Assembly (NCBI GenBank): GCA_950295325.1
Contig: OX485807.1
Location: forward strand, 20,991,666 to 21,055,665
DNA: 64,000 nt
Reading direction: 5' to 3'
From: Polytrichum commune
Taxonomy: Eukaryota > Streptophyta > Polytrichopsida > Polytrichales > Polytrichaceae
Within the stretch, counting starts at the first letter, position 1. Every line of letters starts with the position of its first letter. The position numbers and the translations under genes are program-made. The notes beneath the pieces were generated by a model, which was not told the origin of the DNA, ran no database searches, and was given only the letters and a program-made list of their open reading frames with translations. Positions 25,935-37,018 of the stretch are shown here, in pieces.

Positions 25935-26399
25935 AAGATTAATTTATATAATTATATCATACAATGTCATGAAGACACTATAAATTGAATCAAATTTCTA
26001 CAAAAACTTGTCCAATTGATTAACCTGGGGGTGGACTCTTCATTGGAAACCTTAATGATGTGCATGGGTTAGGGGGGTGCTATTATGTGAGTGATGAGTA
26101 ATGAGCGGTTAGTTGTGAGCAGTGAGGGACAAAAAATATTTGGAATTACACCCAATGTTATCTTACAACCCTGGTATTTTGGCAAAATTAGTTGCATATT
26201 TTTTTGTAATAATGATAGTGGGGAGTGCAAACAAAATGCAATGAATCGAATGAATCTCTTACAGTTCTACTTTCAAAATCAATAACCACAAGATTGGCAT
26301 GAGGGTTTCATGATGAATCTTAATGTTGTTGCTAGATTCAACAAAACAAATACAAACACAAATTCCAAGCATTGAGAAATGAATTGATGGAGGCGTTTG

Positions 26400-26416
26400 G
26401 GGGGGGGGGGGGGGGG
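26400..26416. repeat. Poly(G) run
   Basis: About 17 consecutive G residues; similar runs at 9291-9301 and 31789-31801. Length is error-prone in assembly. Confidence 0.9.
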
Positions 26417-26585
26417 AGAAACTAACTTATTTGGGCATATCATTTATGAATAAGAGGAACTTGCTCACATAAAATCAATGTCCACTAGTTGTAGTAATTA
26501 AAAAACAACGCAAAGCAAAGGCCTTAATTTTTTAGTTTTACTATAATACCAAATCCAATGTTGTTCATGTTCCAAACCAACCATA

Positions 26586-26641
26586 TCCAATCCAATCCAA
26601 TCCAATCCAATCCAATCCAATCCAATCCAATCCAATCCAAT
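26586..26641. repeat. Pentanucleotide microsatellite (TCCAA)n, about 11 units
   Basis: Perfect tandem TCCAA units. It is not a telomeric motif (TTTAGGG). Confidence 0.97.
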
Positions 26642-26951
26642 CAAACATATGGTGGATGGTATTGTCAACTATCTAAATGCTCCCATTGTCCTCCGATGCT
26701 TCTAACTGGAATAACATCTGCACATTGGGATTAAACTTGCAAGACTTTGGGCAACATGTAGGTGTTGATATAGTTGCTTGTGCAAGAGCAATGCTCTCTG
26801 CATATATGGGAAGCAACATTGACCTAGGAGGGGATGATAGTTGCTCCATCATCTTGCCAACATTGTATTTAGATATACATAATGAGGATTAGTTACTTTG
26901 ACGATATACAAGTTCACAAAAATCAATAAATTCAAATAGGTTGGGCAAAAC

Positions 26952-29275
26952 TCACGTACTCAAACGTGATTTCCTTGCTACTTTGTGAGGAGGTTCATCA
27001 TCATCCTTTAATGAAGGTGGTTGTGATGATGGACCAACTACAGGGTTCTGAGTTGAAAATTCGCAAAGCGGTTGAAGTATGTTATTGAAGATAAGATCAT
27101 CTGCCTCATAAGCAACAAGATGGCGTCTACTCTTACGACATGCGTGGACAAAGACACATGAAATGAATATTTTAAAAATAAAATATTTAATATATGTTCT
27201 ATAAGCATTACAATGGATGGTAGAAAATCTATTGAAACAGTAAGGTAGACCTCCTGAATGTCGATGGTAGACATTAAGATTGTAAACCCACCAGTAGAAG
27301 TTGTGATGTCAATGACCACTGTTCCAAGCTTACATAAAGCATCAATAAATATTTGTATTAAGATAGGGTGTTTTTTACGAACACCTCGCCAAGGCACAAA
27401 ATCATTCATTATTTTATTTTTCTTAGTTGTATAGTTAAAATAGACATCATCTTTGCCAATACATACACCTTGTTTTTTGAACTCAATATTTTTGTTAAAT
27501 AATACATTCACATGTGCATTCTTCTCATGGCAATATAATAAGAATCAAAATTTGCTTAACTGCCACAAATAAACAATGTACACATGTTAGCAAAAACTAC
27601 ATAATTTATTTTTGCATAAATTCAAATTGCATTGAAAATGTTGAAGGAAAAAGAACTATACTTACTGTGGCAGGAACATCGATACTAGAGCACAATTTCA
27701 TGCCATTCACACTCCACCAATCTCTCAATAAAAGAAAGCCGTAAGTAGCCGAATATATACGAACATCTTGATGTACATCTTTGCATTCTGAAATGAACAA
27801 AAGTAATGAATGTATCGTCATGAAGAAATGAAAATGAAAAATCAAATATTGATTTAGGCTTATTCAATTCTCAAACAACCAAGGGAAAAGAAAAAATATA
27901 CGGGAGATGGAAACCTTTAAGCGGTTTGTGATCAACAAACCAAAACCTTGGTGGGGACATGTGTTGCTGGACACATATGTGGATCTCACACTATCAAACG
28001 GTTGTATATAACAACAAACAATCAATATCGCTTACAAACAATCAAACTTCAATTCAAACTTTTTCGAGAAAGACATTATGAAAAAAAATGTAAATGTTAT
28101 AAAATGCTTACTTCCTTGACAAATTCGTTTGTCTTCAACAACAATGCATGAGCTGTTCCAGTGATGACGTTAGAAACGGCAGTATTCTCTAACAAAATTT
28201 GAACAGAGGTATGAAGCAATACTTCCTTTATGCATATTTCAATCATTTTCACACAATTATCATGTTGAGCAAGGTCCACATGATCTTCAGTTGCACATGT
28301 TCTTGAAATCACCAATTCTTGTCGTAAATATATACAATTAATTCCAAATTAAAAAATTAAAAAACATTTAAAATAAATAATCACAAACAAAATAAAAGAA
28401 TTTACATTATTAAAAAATACCAAGAATAAAATATTGCGATGAACATAATAACAACCAAACTCAACTTATAAGAAACATGCTTAATGACTGAATTTGCTTC
28501 ATGATTTTTTATAAGCTTAGTAGATGTTATAAATGAAGGATTTTCTTTCATTATTATTAAAAAAATCCCATAACAAAATTCTTCACTTTTCAATGCAATT
28601 TGGAAATAATAACATACCAGTGTTCAATGCAATAATTCCCCTTTCATCTTTCATTGATTCACAATTACTAACAATGGTTTTTTCCACTTACACAAAAACA
28701 CATCAATTCATGCACACATGAACACATCAATGCATGTAAAAAAATGATTACATGCTATTAATGAATAAAAAGTATCTTAGTCCAAAATGATGCTTTTGAC
28801 AATCATGAATCTATTTCAAAGTCTTTGATATCATTTAAAGTTAAATGTAGAGAAACCCGAGACATAAGATTAAAATTCCACCATTTAAGCCATCTGGCTT
28901 TGAATTGGCCAGCTACACTAGTTGTGGCTTTTAATTTGAAGCTTCTCTAATATGAGTTATGGTTTAGAGTTGGATATCCAATGTTTATTAATCTGCACTA
29001 AAAAATAATCATAAAAAAACACATTACAATGATTTTAAAAATGTTTGTATAATAACATACCTCCATCATAGAATCATCTTCATTTACGGGATTTGATACT
29101 ATGAGCAACTTATCAAATTCTTTTTTCCTAACCAATTTTACAATCGTGGTTGTAGGTTTGGTCATTTCTTCTTATTCTCCTTTCATAGATTGTTTTTTGA
29201 TTGGAGTATTTCCTTTATACAACCTAGATGCATTATCCGCAGTAGCCACTACTTCTTTTTATAGATAAAAATCTT
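26952..29275 (-). pseudogene. Intron-containing gene with N6/N4-methyltransferase-like C-terminus, probably decayed
   Basis: Minus-strand exons with splice signals: about 29275-29062, 28317-28112, 27984-27915, 27787-27666, 27523-27288 and 27143-26952. The last four keep phase where I can check. The C-terminal part reads PWRGVRKKHPILIQIFIDAL, then GTVVIDITTSTGG, then after an intron ACRKSRRHLVAYEADDLIFN. This follows the N6/N4 DNA-methyltransferase plan (K-P--L---LI, PG--V-D---GTG, ACR--GRH---E-D). The preceding exon has IYSATYGFLLLRDWW where a DPPY-type catalytic motif might lie; if aligned, the catalytic Asp and Pro residues are lost. The 29275-29062 exon and a candidate at about 28985-28800 each contain a stop, and the acceptor before 27143 is not AG. 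It may be transposon-derived or a decayed host gene. Stop TGA 26954-26952. Confidence 0.4.
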
Positions 29276-29441
29276 AAAACAATAATAATTACATACTAAA
29301 AATTTCCTTGAATAAAAAATAAAAGAAAAAAAATTTAAAACTTGTACCTTATAAACCAAGGTAGCAAACATATTGACCGTCAAAGGGTTATACATAGTCC
29401 TTAATTTTTTTTCTACACAATTTGCGTAGTTTTAAGAGGAA

Positions 29442-29835
29442 ACAAACTCTTTAAATTCAATAAGCTTCAAAATTCCTATATTGCATATACAATGGATCTT
29501 ATAAGGTAGATTGGTTTTCACATGATTGTGCTCAGTGGATTTAGATTGCATACAACACACAAAACATCAAAAACAAAATAAAATTGAAAAAAATGTCAAA
29601 TAAGAATATGAAGAATGGTGGTTCATAGCATTGATGTCACAAACTCTTTAAATTCAATAAGCTTCAAAATTCCTATATTGCATATACAATGAATCTTATA
29701 AGGTAGATTGGTTTTCACATGATTGTGCTCAGTGGATTTAGATTGCATACAACACGCAAAACATCAAAAACAAAATAAAATTGAAAAAAATGTCAAATAA
29801 GAATATGAAGAATGGTGGTTCATAGCATTGATGTC
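29442..29835. repeat. Tandem duplication of a 197-bp unit
   Basis: 29442-29638 and 29639-29835 are almost identical (for example GGATCTTATA versus GAATCTTATA, ACACACAAAA versus ACACGCAAAA). The unit starts ACAAACTCTTTAAATTCAAT. Recent and non-coding. Confidence 0.95.
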
Positions 29836-29839
29836 ACAA

Positions 29840-30760
29840 CTCTTGCTAACGCCCCTTAACTTGTCTTGATCACTTTCCAACTCTATCCAGTGTCACAAAC
29901 ACCAACTTGTACATCCCACACACGTGCATGGTTAACTCCCTATGCCGCGGACCTCCAAGCTCATGGCTTAGTCACCCAACCCTCCTACACATGCATTTGG
30001 GACTCTTCCCTTACTAAGTATCCAATGGTTAGATGTGGACTTCCATCCATGAAAGTCCATTATTGTGTTAATCATCGTGTTGCTAAAGCAACACTACAAC
30101 AACCCGAAACATAATTATCAATTATGCTCCGGGTGGGATCGGTCGGCAACGCCGTCTCACTCATATAAGCCTCTAGGACTTAGGGCATGGCCCCTACCCC
30201 ACCGTCAAGGAACATCTTGTCTCTCTCCTAAGGATTGGGACCAAGTAGAAATTTTCCCTTAGCCGCGGGGTTGGAAGCCTCTAGCAGCTTCAAACGATCA
30301 TAATTTCTTCCTATGATCTCTAGTGCTATCAAGCAACCACTTTATCGGCATCCACTCCTTGCATAAATATTAATGGACCCATTACTCGCCCTATTCAGGA
30401 AAATATCAAGAAACATGTGGTTGTTCACTATTGTCCCAGGGCGTTGTCCTTAGGCAATGTCCCATCAAATTGCAAAATTTCCTAGCTCACACCTCCGATT
30501 GAGGTGTTATTGAGCATTCTAGAATCTGGACACCATAAGCTATTCAATGTTCATGGCCTCACCCTCATGACTCCTAATCCTCGTAGGTGGGAGGCATTCT
30601 CAACACCTGGGGCCCTGACCCACACTAGGATCACTTGGGCCCTCTATCCTGTGGCGCCACAAGTCTCAGGTGTCACTTCAGAGTCCCCCTTATGTCCATG
30701 GTGTTTCGGGCACTCTTCATGGAGAGGTACGCAACAATCAAGAAGCACTTCGACTTAACC
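29840..30760 (-). mobile_element. LTR-retrotransposon debris (leader/LTR-like), no intact ORF
   Basis: Read on the minus strand, 30540-30420 contains AGATTCTAGAATGCT, GGTGTGAGCTAGGA and GGGACATTGCCTAAGGACAA. The same blocks occur on the plus strand at about 60320-60425, just before a gypsy integrase remnant. The GC-richer segment at 30260-29900 includes GGCTTATATGAGTGAGACGG, which looks like a transcribed leader. No terminal repeats or boundaries could be fixed. Confidence 0.45.
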
Positions 30761-31199
30761 TTTTGGATCCAAAAAAATACAATTCACTGAATAATGCCAA
30801 CGCTTTTCATTCGAGTGATAACGTTCAATGTAACATAGCCATGTTGTACTTGATGATTACCCTCCGAAACATAAAACATTTTTTCTTTAAATTTAAGAAA
30901 TTTTTTATCCTTATCGAATTCTTCTTCAAAACAATGATTTGCACGATGCTAATGTTGGTTTCAAGAACTAACTGTCTCATCTGTAACATCAAGACAACAA
31001 CCATTATTTTTGGCAATTGACACATACAACACACGATATCCTTCTCTAAAGCCATTGGAAAATTCAGTTTCCAATTATTGAACATCACCCTCAAGGATTG
31101 GGCTAACCAATGGTAAAACCACAAGACGACACAATGACGCAAAAAAATCGTGATTTCGCATGTAGGGTCACGCATAGCTGGTTAATGGTAGAATTATTA

Positions 31200-31216
31200 T
31201 TATTATTATTATTATT
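31200..31216. repeat. (TTA)n microsatellite
   Basis: Five to six TTA units at about 31200-31216. Confidence 0.85.
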
Positions 31217-31544
31217 TTTAGCCTATGGGCATGACAATCCTTGTCTTCTAGAACTTTAAAATCAACATCCACATAACATTGAAATTTTATAAGAAACCCA
31301 TAGAAAAAACTTTGTTGAACTCACATAAAAAAAATTGGACAACATGTTCAAAATATGTTGAACTTTAAATGAAGAAGGAGGGCGGATCACCCCCTTCCCC
31401 CTTCCAAACATGAAGCTCTTGCAAATCCTACAAGTGTAGAATTCTAGCAATTGTACCTTCAACAACGAAAGTATAACGCACAAAATTTTGCACTTGTAGA
31501 TTCTGTCACATTAGGATCGGGACCGATTTAGTCCCAAAATCTAC

Positions 31545-32060
31545 CGGTTGAATTTGAAAAATAACAGGTTGAAGTTCAAGGTTTTAGATGAATTACCAAT
31601 TATTTTAGAGGAATCTAGAGAATATACCTAAAAACTACAACAAGTAAGACTTGCAAGATGTCAACATGTCACCACGGTTGGCCTTGGAAACTTTCCAGGC
31701 ACTGGTCAGAGGGTTGATCACCTTTTTCCCTCTACCAACCACCAAAAACCTGACAATTTTGCCAAGTTTTTGTTGGTTGGGGGCACCGGGGGGGGGGGGG
31801 GGAGAGAGAGAATCAATCCCATCCTTCAAGTGAAATAGAAAGTTGAAGTTCAAGACTTCAAGAAGACTACGGATAGTTTTAGATGAATCTAGAAGACTAC
31901 ACCTCAAGTTATTAAAGATCAAAAAATCAAATGATCACACAACTTGTAACTGGTTGGGCTTGGAAACATTGGGATTTTAACCGATTGTGCCCAAAATTCT
32001 CCTTGGACACTGTAACCTGTTGGACTTGGAAACACTAGGATCTCATCACATGAATAAAGG
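31545..32060. repeat. Two diverged copies of a dispersed ~250-bp repeat
   Basis: About 31545-31710 and 31840-32000 share GTTGAAGTTCAAG, TTTTAGATGAAT, AATCTAGA and a TTGG-CTTGGAAAC block. A third copy is at 56205-56386 and a shorter piece at 53855-53925. No terminal repeats recognised; a C-rich/G-rich tract interrupts at 31780-31810. Confidence 0.6.
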
Positions 32061-32159
32061 TTTAGGGTTTGGGGAGAAAACCTGGACTGGAGAGGTTTTG
32101 TCCGTTTTTCCATCATCCCCTTCTCTCTTGCCATCCTCCTCTTCTTCCTCCCCCCCTTG

Positions 32160-32960
32160 ATCATTTTTTTTTTGTTTGGGTCAATTTCCTCGCCCTCTCC
32201 CCCACTTTTTTCTTCTTCTCCTTCTCCTCCTCCCTCAGTTGGCTAGCCTCATTGTCGTCTTTGTCTTCATCTTCTTTCTCCTCATCCTCTCCCATCTGGC
32301 CATCCTCCATTGCCTCCAATGCCGCCTCATGGATATTCCCGAGTTGCTGCTCTTCGGCCACTGCAATGGATCTCCGCATTGATTTGCAACATGGCAACAT
32401 TGGTGGTCGGGGAGAAGTGGCGGGGAGAGGCATTGTGGCGCCCCCCCCCCCTCCCATTAGCCTTCTTTGCCATCGAGTGAGGCTGTACGGAATGAGAACT
32501 TGCCCTCTCCTTCCCCACACCCCATTCCAAACCCTAAATTCCATAATCAATGAGTTTCTACTTCCACTCTTGGCAATGACTAGGAAATTAACATTCAATA
32601 GATAATAGGTCAAATTCTTACTTCTAGTGTATTTTGAGACTCAACTTCCTCTTCAATGTCTTGGATATCAAGCCTCGTCTCATTAATGATTTCTACATCC
32701 TCTTTCTCATAGATGTCAGGTTGTTCCATATCAATCCCATCTTTGAGGAGTTCTGCATCTTCCATTATTTTTTCAAATGTTAGAGTTCGTGCAGTCTCAC
32801 TTATACTGCACTTTGTAATTCTAGTCAAATTCTTCCCCATCCTTGACCACTCTAATGCTTTCCTTGTTGAATACTTGGAGGATCCCTTCCAACTGAGTTT
32901 CTTCAAGGGAGTTGAGAATTGTGAATGTGCGGACACATCTTTGTTGAGCATTTGCACAAA
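32160..32960 (-). CDS. Unrecognised charged protein, two possible exons
   Basis: Minus-strand ORF 32957-32610 (115 codons, MQMLNKDVSAHSQFSTPLKK...DIEEEVESQNTLE) ends at a donor-like GAA|GTAAGAAT. The next open stretch (from about 32580 to 32161) carries KSMRRSIAVAEEQQLGNIHE and an acidic-then-basic run (EDEEKEDEDKDDNE, EEEKEKKKKVGERARK) likely to be a coiled coil or disordered linker. The intron would be only about 42 bases, so the junction is doubtful. I recognise no family. It could belong to the decayed gene further along the same strand (29275-26952). The opposite-strand ORF of 178 codons is the low-complexity shadow. Confidence 0.3.
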
Positions 32961-33357
32961 TCAAATAGCTAATTAATTAGCAAAGCAAATAGAAATTGAA
33001 CATCTTATGTGTGATTGTTGTTTTTCTTCAAGAATGAATTGTCCATCCTCCACATCCATGTGTATTTAATGTCATCATGTAACACAACAACAACAACAAC
33101 ATGCCTTTGACCATTAGAATCTTAGGGTTTCACATTTCCATACGTCATAGCCAATTATTGGCCATTAATTTTTAAAATTTTGTGTGCAAATATATCGTAT
33201 GTGGTGGCGTTCCTATTTAAGGTACATAACACCCTTGCATTATTTCACACCTTACTCGAGCTGTTATTGCAATATTTTGAAGTTTTTCTAAATGTATGTC
33301 ACATGAATTCTAATAATGAAACCATTACCACTATCTAAATTGTAGTTTCAGTATACA

Positions 33358-33723
33358 GGCACCACGGGCCTTGGCTTGGTGGTTAGGGCTCATGGCTCCC
33401 AATGAGGAGGTTGTGGGTTCTATTCCCCATGCCGGCGTGGTGCTCACCACCTTTGTCCACCCAACTATGGTGGGGGGTCCTTGGACCTTGTTGTATGGGT
33501 ACCTCAAAGCCCTTTGGGGGGATACCATGTCCGGTATCTTCAAGGCACTATTGGCTAGCTAGGAATTAATATAGTGTGTCACTATAGTGTCCATCCTCAA
33601 AAGGGGAGAGTAGTATTGTCCCAATGTCCCCTTGTCCAGTGGGCATCGGGTCATTGGCATTACGAACGGACACTTTATTCACGCCGGCCCCTTGCTTGAA
33701 AGGGGTTGGAGTTTCTATCTATC
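33358..33723 (+). mobile_element. tRNA-derived SINE (366 bp) with 12-bp target-site duplications
   Basis: TTTCAGTATACA flanks the element exactly at 33346-33357 and 33724-33735. The 5' part contains an A-box-like TGGCTTGGTGG (about 33370) and a B-box-like GGTTCTATTCC (about 33416-33426, one change from GGTTCRANNCC), spaced as in a tRNA-derived Pol III promoter. The 3' end is a short TATC-type repeat (TTTCTATCTATC). No ORF. It sits about 120 bp upstream of the SWIM/MULE-like gene start. Confidence 0.85.
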
Positions 33724-33843
33724 TTTCAGTATACAAATTGTAGTATCAATGTTGTTTGTGTCTACATTATTTGATATCTATGTCATGCATCATTTCCATT
33801 CTTCATTCTTGTGAGTTTGCATTGAATTTGTTTTTTTTTTCCA

Positions 33844-35525
33844 ATGGCATCTCTTCGAGCGGGAGGTTGCTCTATTCCTTTCACTTTTCCCTTGGATGTA
33901 GATGGTTTTGTAGTGGTCCGCAAGAATTTGCTTAGTCTAAAGTTCAACTTTAGCCTTGGTACCATGTATGTGGAACAAGAATTATTCCAAGAGACTGGTG
34001 AGTTGTACAAGACAATTTTGATTCAAAACTCAAGAGTGGACAATGGTTTTTTGTCATTGGGCGCATGCTCGTACAAAGTGATAGGATTGTTTGAATTGGA
34101 GATGGATGCATCCATAGTGTTGTTGACAAATGAGTCCATCACAACCGCACCGCAAAACCATCCTTTTCGTAAGGTTAAAATGGAGGTAGAGTGGTGGACA
34201 TTAGATATAGGTGACGTAGGATGAACATGAGGTTTTGTGGAGGATGTGTGATGTTAAAAAATACTCAAATTCAGTGGTTTGTAAGGGGAGGGATCGTTGC
34301 TAGACAGAGCTTGTACAGAAGATGTCGAAGTAAAAATCCATGGAGATTGAAATGGATAAGATGAAGTCCCTGCAATGTCCACCACTTGGATGCTACGGTC
34401 AAGGCTGGATTTCCAGATGTTTCTGGGAAAGTGATGGATGGCATGGACAAAATTTACGACAGACATGTCTGGTGCAAAACCAAAACAACACACATTCAAA
34501 ATGAATTTGGTTTGACTTTTCGGAGGTCTTCATGCGTTGGTCATCTCCAATGCTCTAACGACTCATGTGAGTATCTTTCACGAAATGGTGGAGTTCGCAA
34601 CCCTACCAAATGGATCGGTATTACACCCACTCTTTTCATAGTTGGTGTAGACCCATCAAAGAAATCTAAGGTTCAATGCAAGGTTTGTCATGCCGCTCCC
34701 ATATGTCTTGATGCTTGCTATGCAAACATTATATATATCCATTTACAATCGTCAAACATGTCTCGTGCTTGTATCCACTTGGGTGTTCACAACCACCTTA
34801 TATGTATTGGAGTGTGCCGTGAGTCATTAGACATGGCTTACCAATGTGTTGCAAATGAGGTGTTTAAAATCCCAACTGCAAAGAATTGAGCCATTGTTAT
34901 GACTGCCAGTAAACAATTTTTGGCAAATCACATCCTCAAATTCCCTCTCTTAGGAGAAAAAAACCATCTTCATAGAGGATCCTTGGAGGTGGTAATAGAT
35001 AAATTCTCCATTTTGGCATCCCCTAATTGTAGGCACTTCGTGGCGGGTTTGAAGCGTTTCATTCATAGTGGGATGGGTTCCTTGGATAGCACCATGACAC
35101 TAAAAAAACCACTCTAGGCTCAAATATGTGCATGATAGTTGGTTTCCAGGGCCATCCAAAGATAAGGTCTTTATGTTTAAAATGTCGGTGGATCTTGTTG
35201 GAAATGGAGTCGATTTGGTGAAGTGTATGCAATGTGGAGGAGACATGGAAAATTTATGGATCATGTTTGACATTGTGAAGCATTTGCAAGGCCTGACTAC
35301 AATGGGATGTCACGTCTACGACAACAAACATTGCAAGATTTTTATAATGGCATGTTGTGATATCCAATCAGAGATGTTTGGGCCCAAACTATTTTCTAGG
35401 AAAATTTAAATGTTTACATGCTGGAGAATGATGTCTCCAATGTCAACTTTGAAGGATTCATAATGGACAACGCCCAAGCAAATTGAATTGTTGTGAGAAA
35501 GATTTACGGTGATGGTGACCCATCC
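33844..35525 (+). pseudogene. SWIM/MULE-like transposon-derived gene, 5' part (interrupted by the gypsy element)
   Basis: Begins MASLRAGGCSIPFTFPLDVD at 33844. After a frame break it continues at 34386 with MDGMDKIYDRHVWCKTKTTH and FRRSSCVGHLQCSNDSCEYL, a Cys/His cluster resembling FLYWCH/WRKY-GCM1-type fingers. It goes on through SPNCRHFVAGLKRF and, in a further frame, NVNFEGFIMDNAQAN and KIYGDGDPS, where the gypsy element begins. From memory this is a large repetitive family in mosses, lycophytes and charophytes with a MULE-like DDE core and a C-terminal SWIM finger. Several frameshifts and stops (for example after KIPTAKN at 34889 and a TGA in AQAN) show it is dead. The 3' half lies beyond the insertion at 44759-46345. 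Confidence 0.7.
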
Positions 35526-35957
35526 TGTCACGTGAGTTGACATCGGGGGCTAAGTCGCGTCAAATTAGGAGTAAATGGACTCCATCAGGAGTCCATGTGT
35601 GTTTGGATGAGTGATGGACTCCATTGGGAGTCCTAGTTAGTTGTTCATCCACTCCATAGATGAAATCCACATAGGCGGGAGGTTATGTGGAGAGGAAGGC
35701 ATCTTGACTTGCCATTGTTGTCAAGTCAAGTCTTGTGAGTGTGTTTTGAGAGAGAGAGAGCTTGTTGTTGCTATCTTATGGCTATGGTGTAGTAGATCAC
35801 GAGTAAAGCCTTTGCATTCTTTCTCCATTACTTGCACTCTTGGATTCTCCCTTTGTGGAGTGAGAGATAGCTTGACTCTTGTGTGTGAATTTCAAAGTTT
35901 CTTAAGCTTTGTAAGGAGACTTCTTAGTTTCTTGAGCTTGGAGAGAGAAACCCTCAT
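35526..35957 (+). repeat. 5' LTR, lacking the first ~110 bp of the full repeat
   Basis: Identical to 44213-44646 apart from (AG)6 versus (AG)7 near 35750. It contains a self-complementary GGACTCCATCAGGAGTCC-type hairpin (repeated as GGACTCCATTGGGAGTCC). The 108-bp block that precedes this core at the 3' end is absent here. Confidence 0.93.
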
Positions 35958-37018
35958 ACTTGACAACAATGGGCTTATTTTTCATTTGTGGTTGTATTTC
36001 TGAGCTAGAATGGTCCAGTAGTGGGAGCAAATGAGTGATACAAGTGTATGAAAGCTTAGTTTGCAATTCCTTGCAACCCTCAAGAAGATTTTGAGAAAAA
36101 TCTCCACATTTATCTTTTGGTGTCTCTTTGTGTTTTCTTGAATTGTTGATGGTTGAATCTTGAGACCAAATGGAATCTCAAGTCACATCTTTCTTGCTTG
36201 CAAATTGTGGAAGCAAAGTTTAATTTTTTTTTAAACAAATACAACAAAAACAATCCGATTTGTTTTTAATTTTTTTTGTTGAGCTCCGGACGGATCCAGA
36301 GCTCACCGGACCCTCCTGGAGCTCCTGCTCTGCAGGCCGGGCCGGGGGCGGGCGGGCGTCAGCCGGGTCCCACGGGCGGGTGGGCGGGCGCCAGCCAGGC
36401 CCTGGTAGGGGCCCAGGTAAGCCTTTTTTTTTCTTTTTGTTTTCCAACCTTACTTTTACCAAATTTGTTTTACAATTACTTTTCACTTTTTTTGCATTTT
36501 TTTTTAAATTTTTACATTTTTACTTTCACCTTTCAAACTTGGCATTTAATTCTCACAAACTTTGAGGTTCAAATTTGGGGGCATACTAGCTCCGATTGGA
36601 GTGAAATTTGAGCCAATCTTGTGTGAAATTTGCCAAGGAATCCAATGGTGTAATTGGATTGTTGATTGGAATTCAAAATCATTGCTGAAATTATTAATTT
36701 CAACGCTGATTTTTGTTTTTGGGAGCAAATTAACTCCGAACGGAGTGAAATTTGAGCCTAATTTGTGTGAAATCTTCCTAGGAGTCCATTGGTGCAATTA
36801 GTTTGCTGATTGGAGTCCATAATCACCTTGGAAATTAACATTTTCAACGCTGATTTTTTAATTTTAATTACCAATCTCAAACCTTTGCACAATTTTGGAA
36901 TTCTGGGGGCCTAAATAAACACTTGGCATTTGGCAAGGGATTGCCATTTAGATAGCCCGCAACAGGTGCAGGTTGCCATTACCTTGTAGATAGTTGCCGG
37001 TACTCAAGTGATTATTTT
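35958..37018 (+). other. Retrotransposon leader with GC-rich island and a 140-bp tandem repeat
   Basis: About 36282-36418 is strikingly GC-rich (GGGCCGGGGGCGGGCGGGCG) in AT-rich surroundings and ends at a donor-like CAGGTAAGCC (36414-36423). 36577-36718 and 36719-36858 are two diverged tandem copies (CTCCGA-GGAGTGAAATTTGAGCC, TTTCAACGCTGATTTTT). No ORF is expected; a structured 5' leader or spliced leader intron is possible. Confidence 0.8.

Noticed and set aside
26586-26641. Interstitial telomere repeat
   Set aside because: The unit is TCCAA, not TTTAGGG or a near variant.
32069-32605. 178-codon plus-strand ORF rich in Ser, Leu and Pro
   Set aside because: It is opposite a GA-rich low-complexity tract; composition is explained by CTTCTTCCTC repeats.
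33365-33440. Possible tRNA gene with A and B boxes
   Set aside because: No proper cloverleaf or anticodon arm; exact 12-bp duplications around 366 bp make it a SINE.
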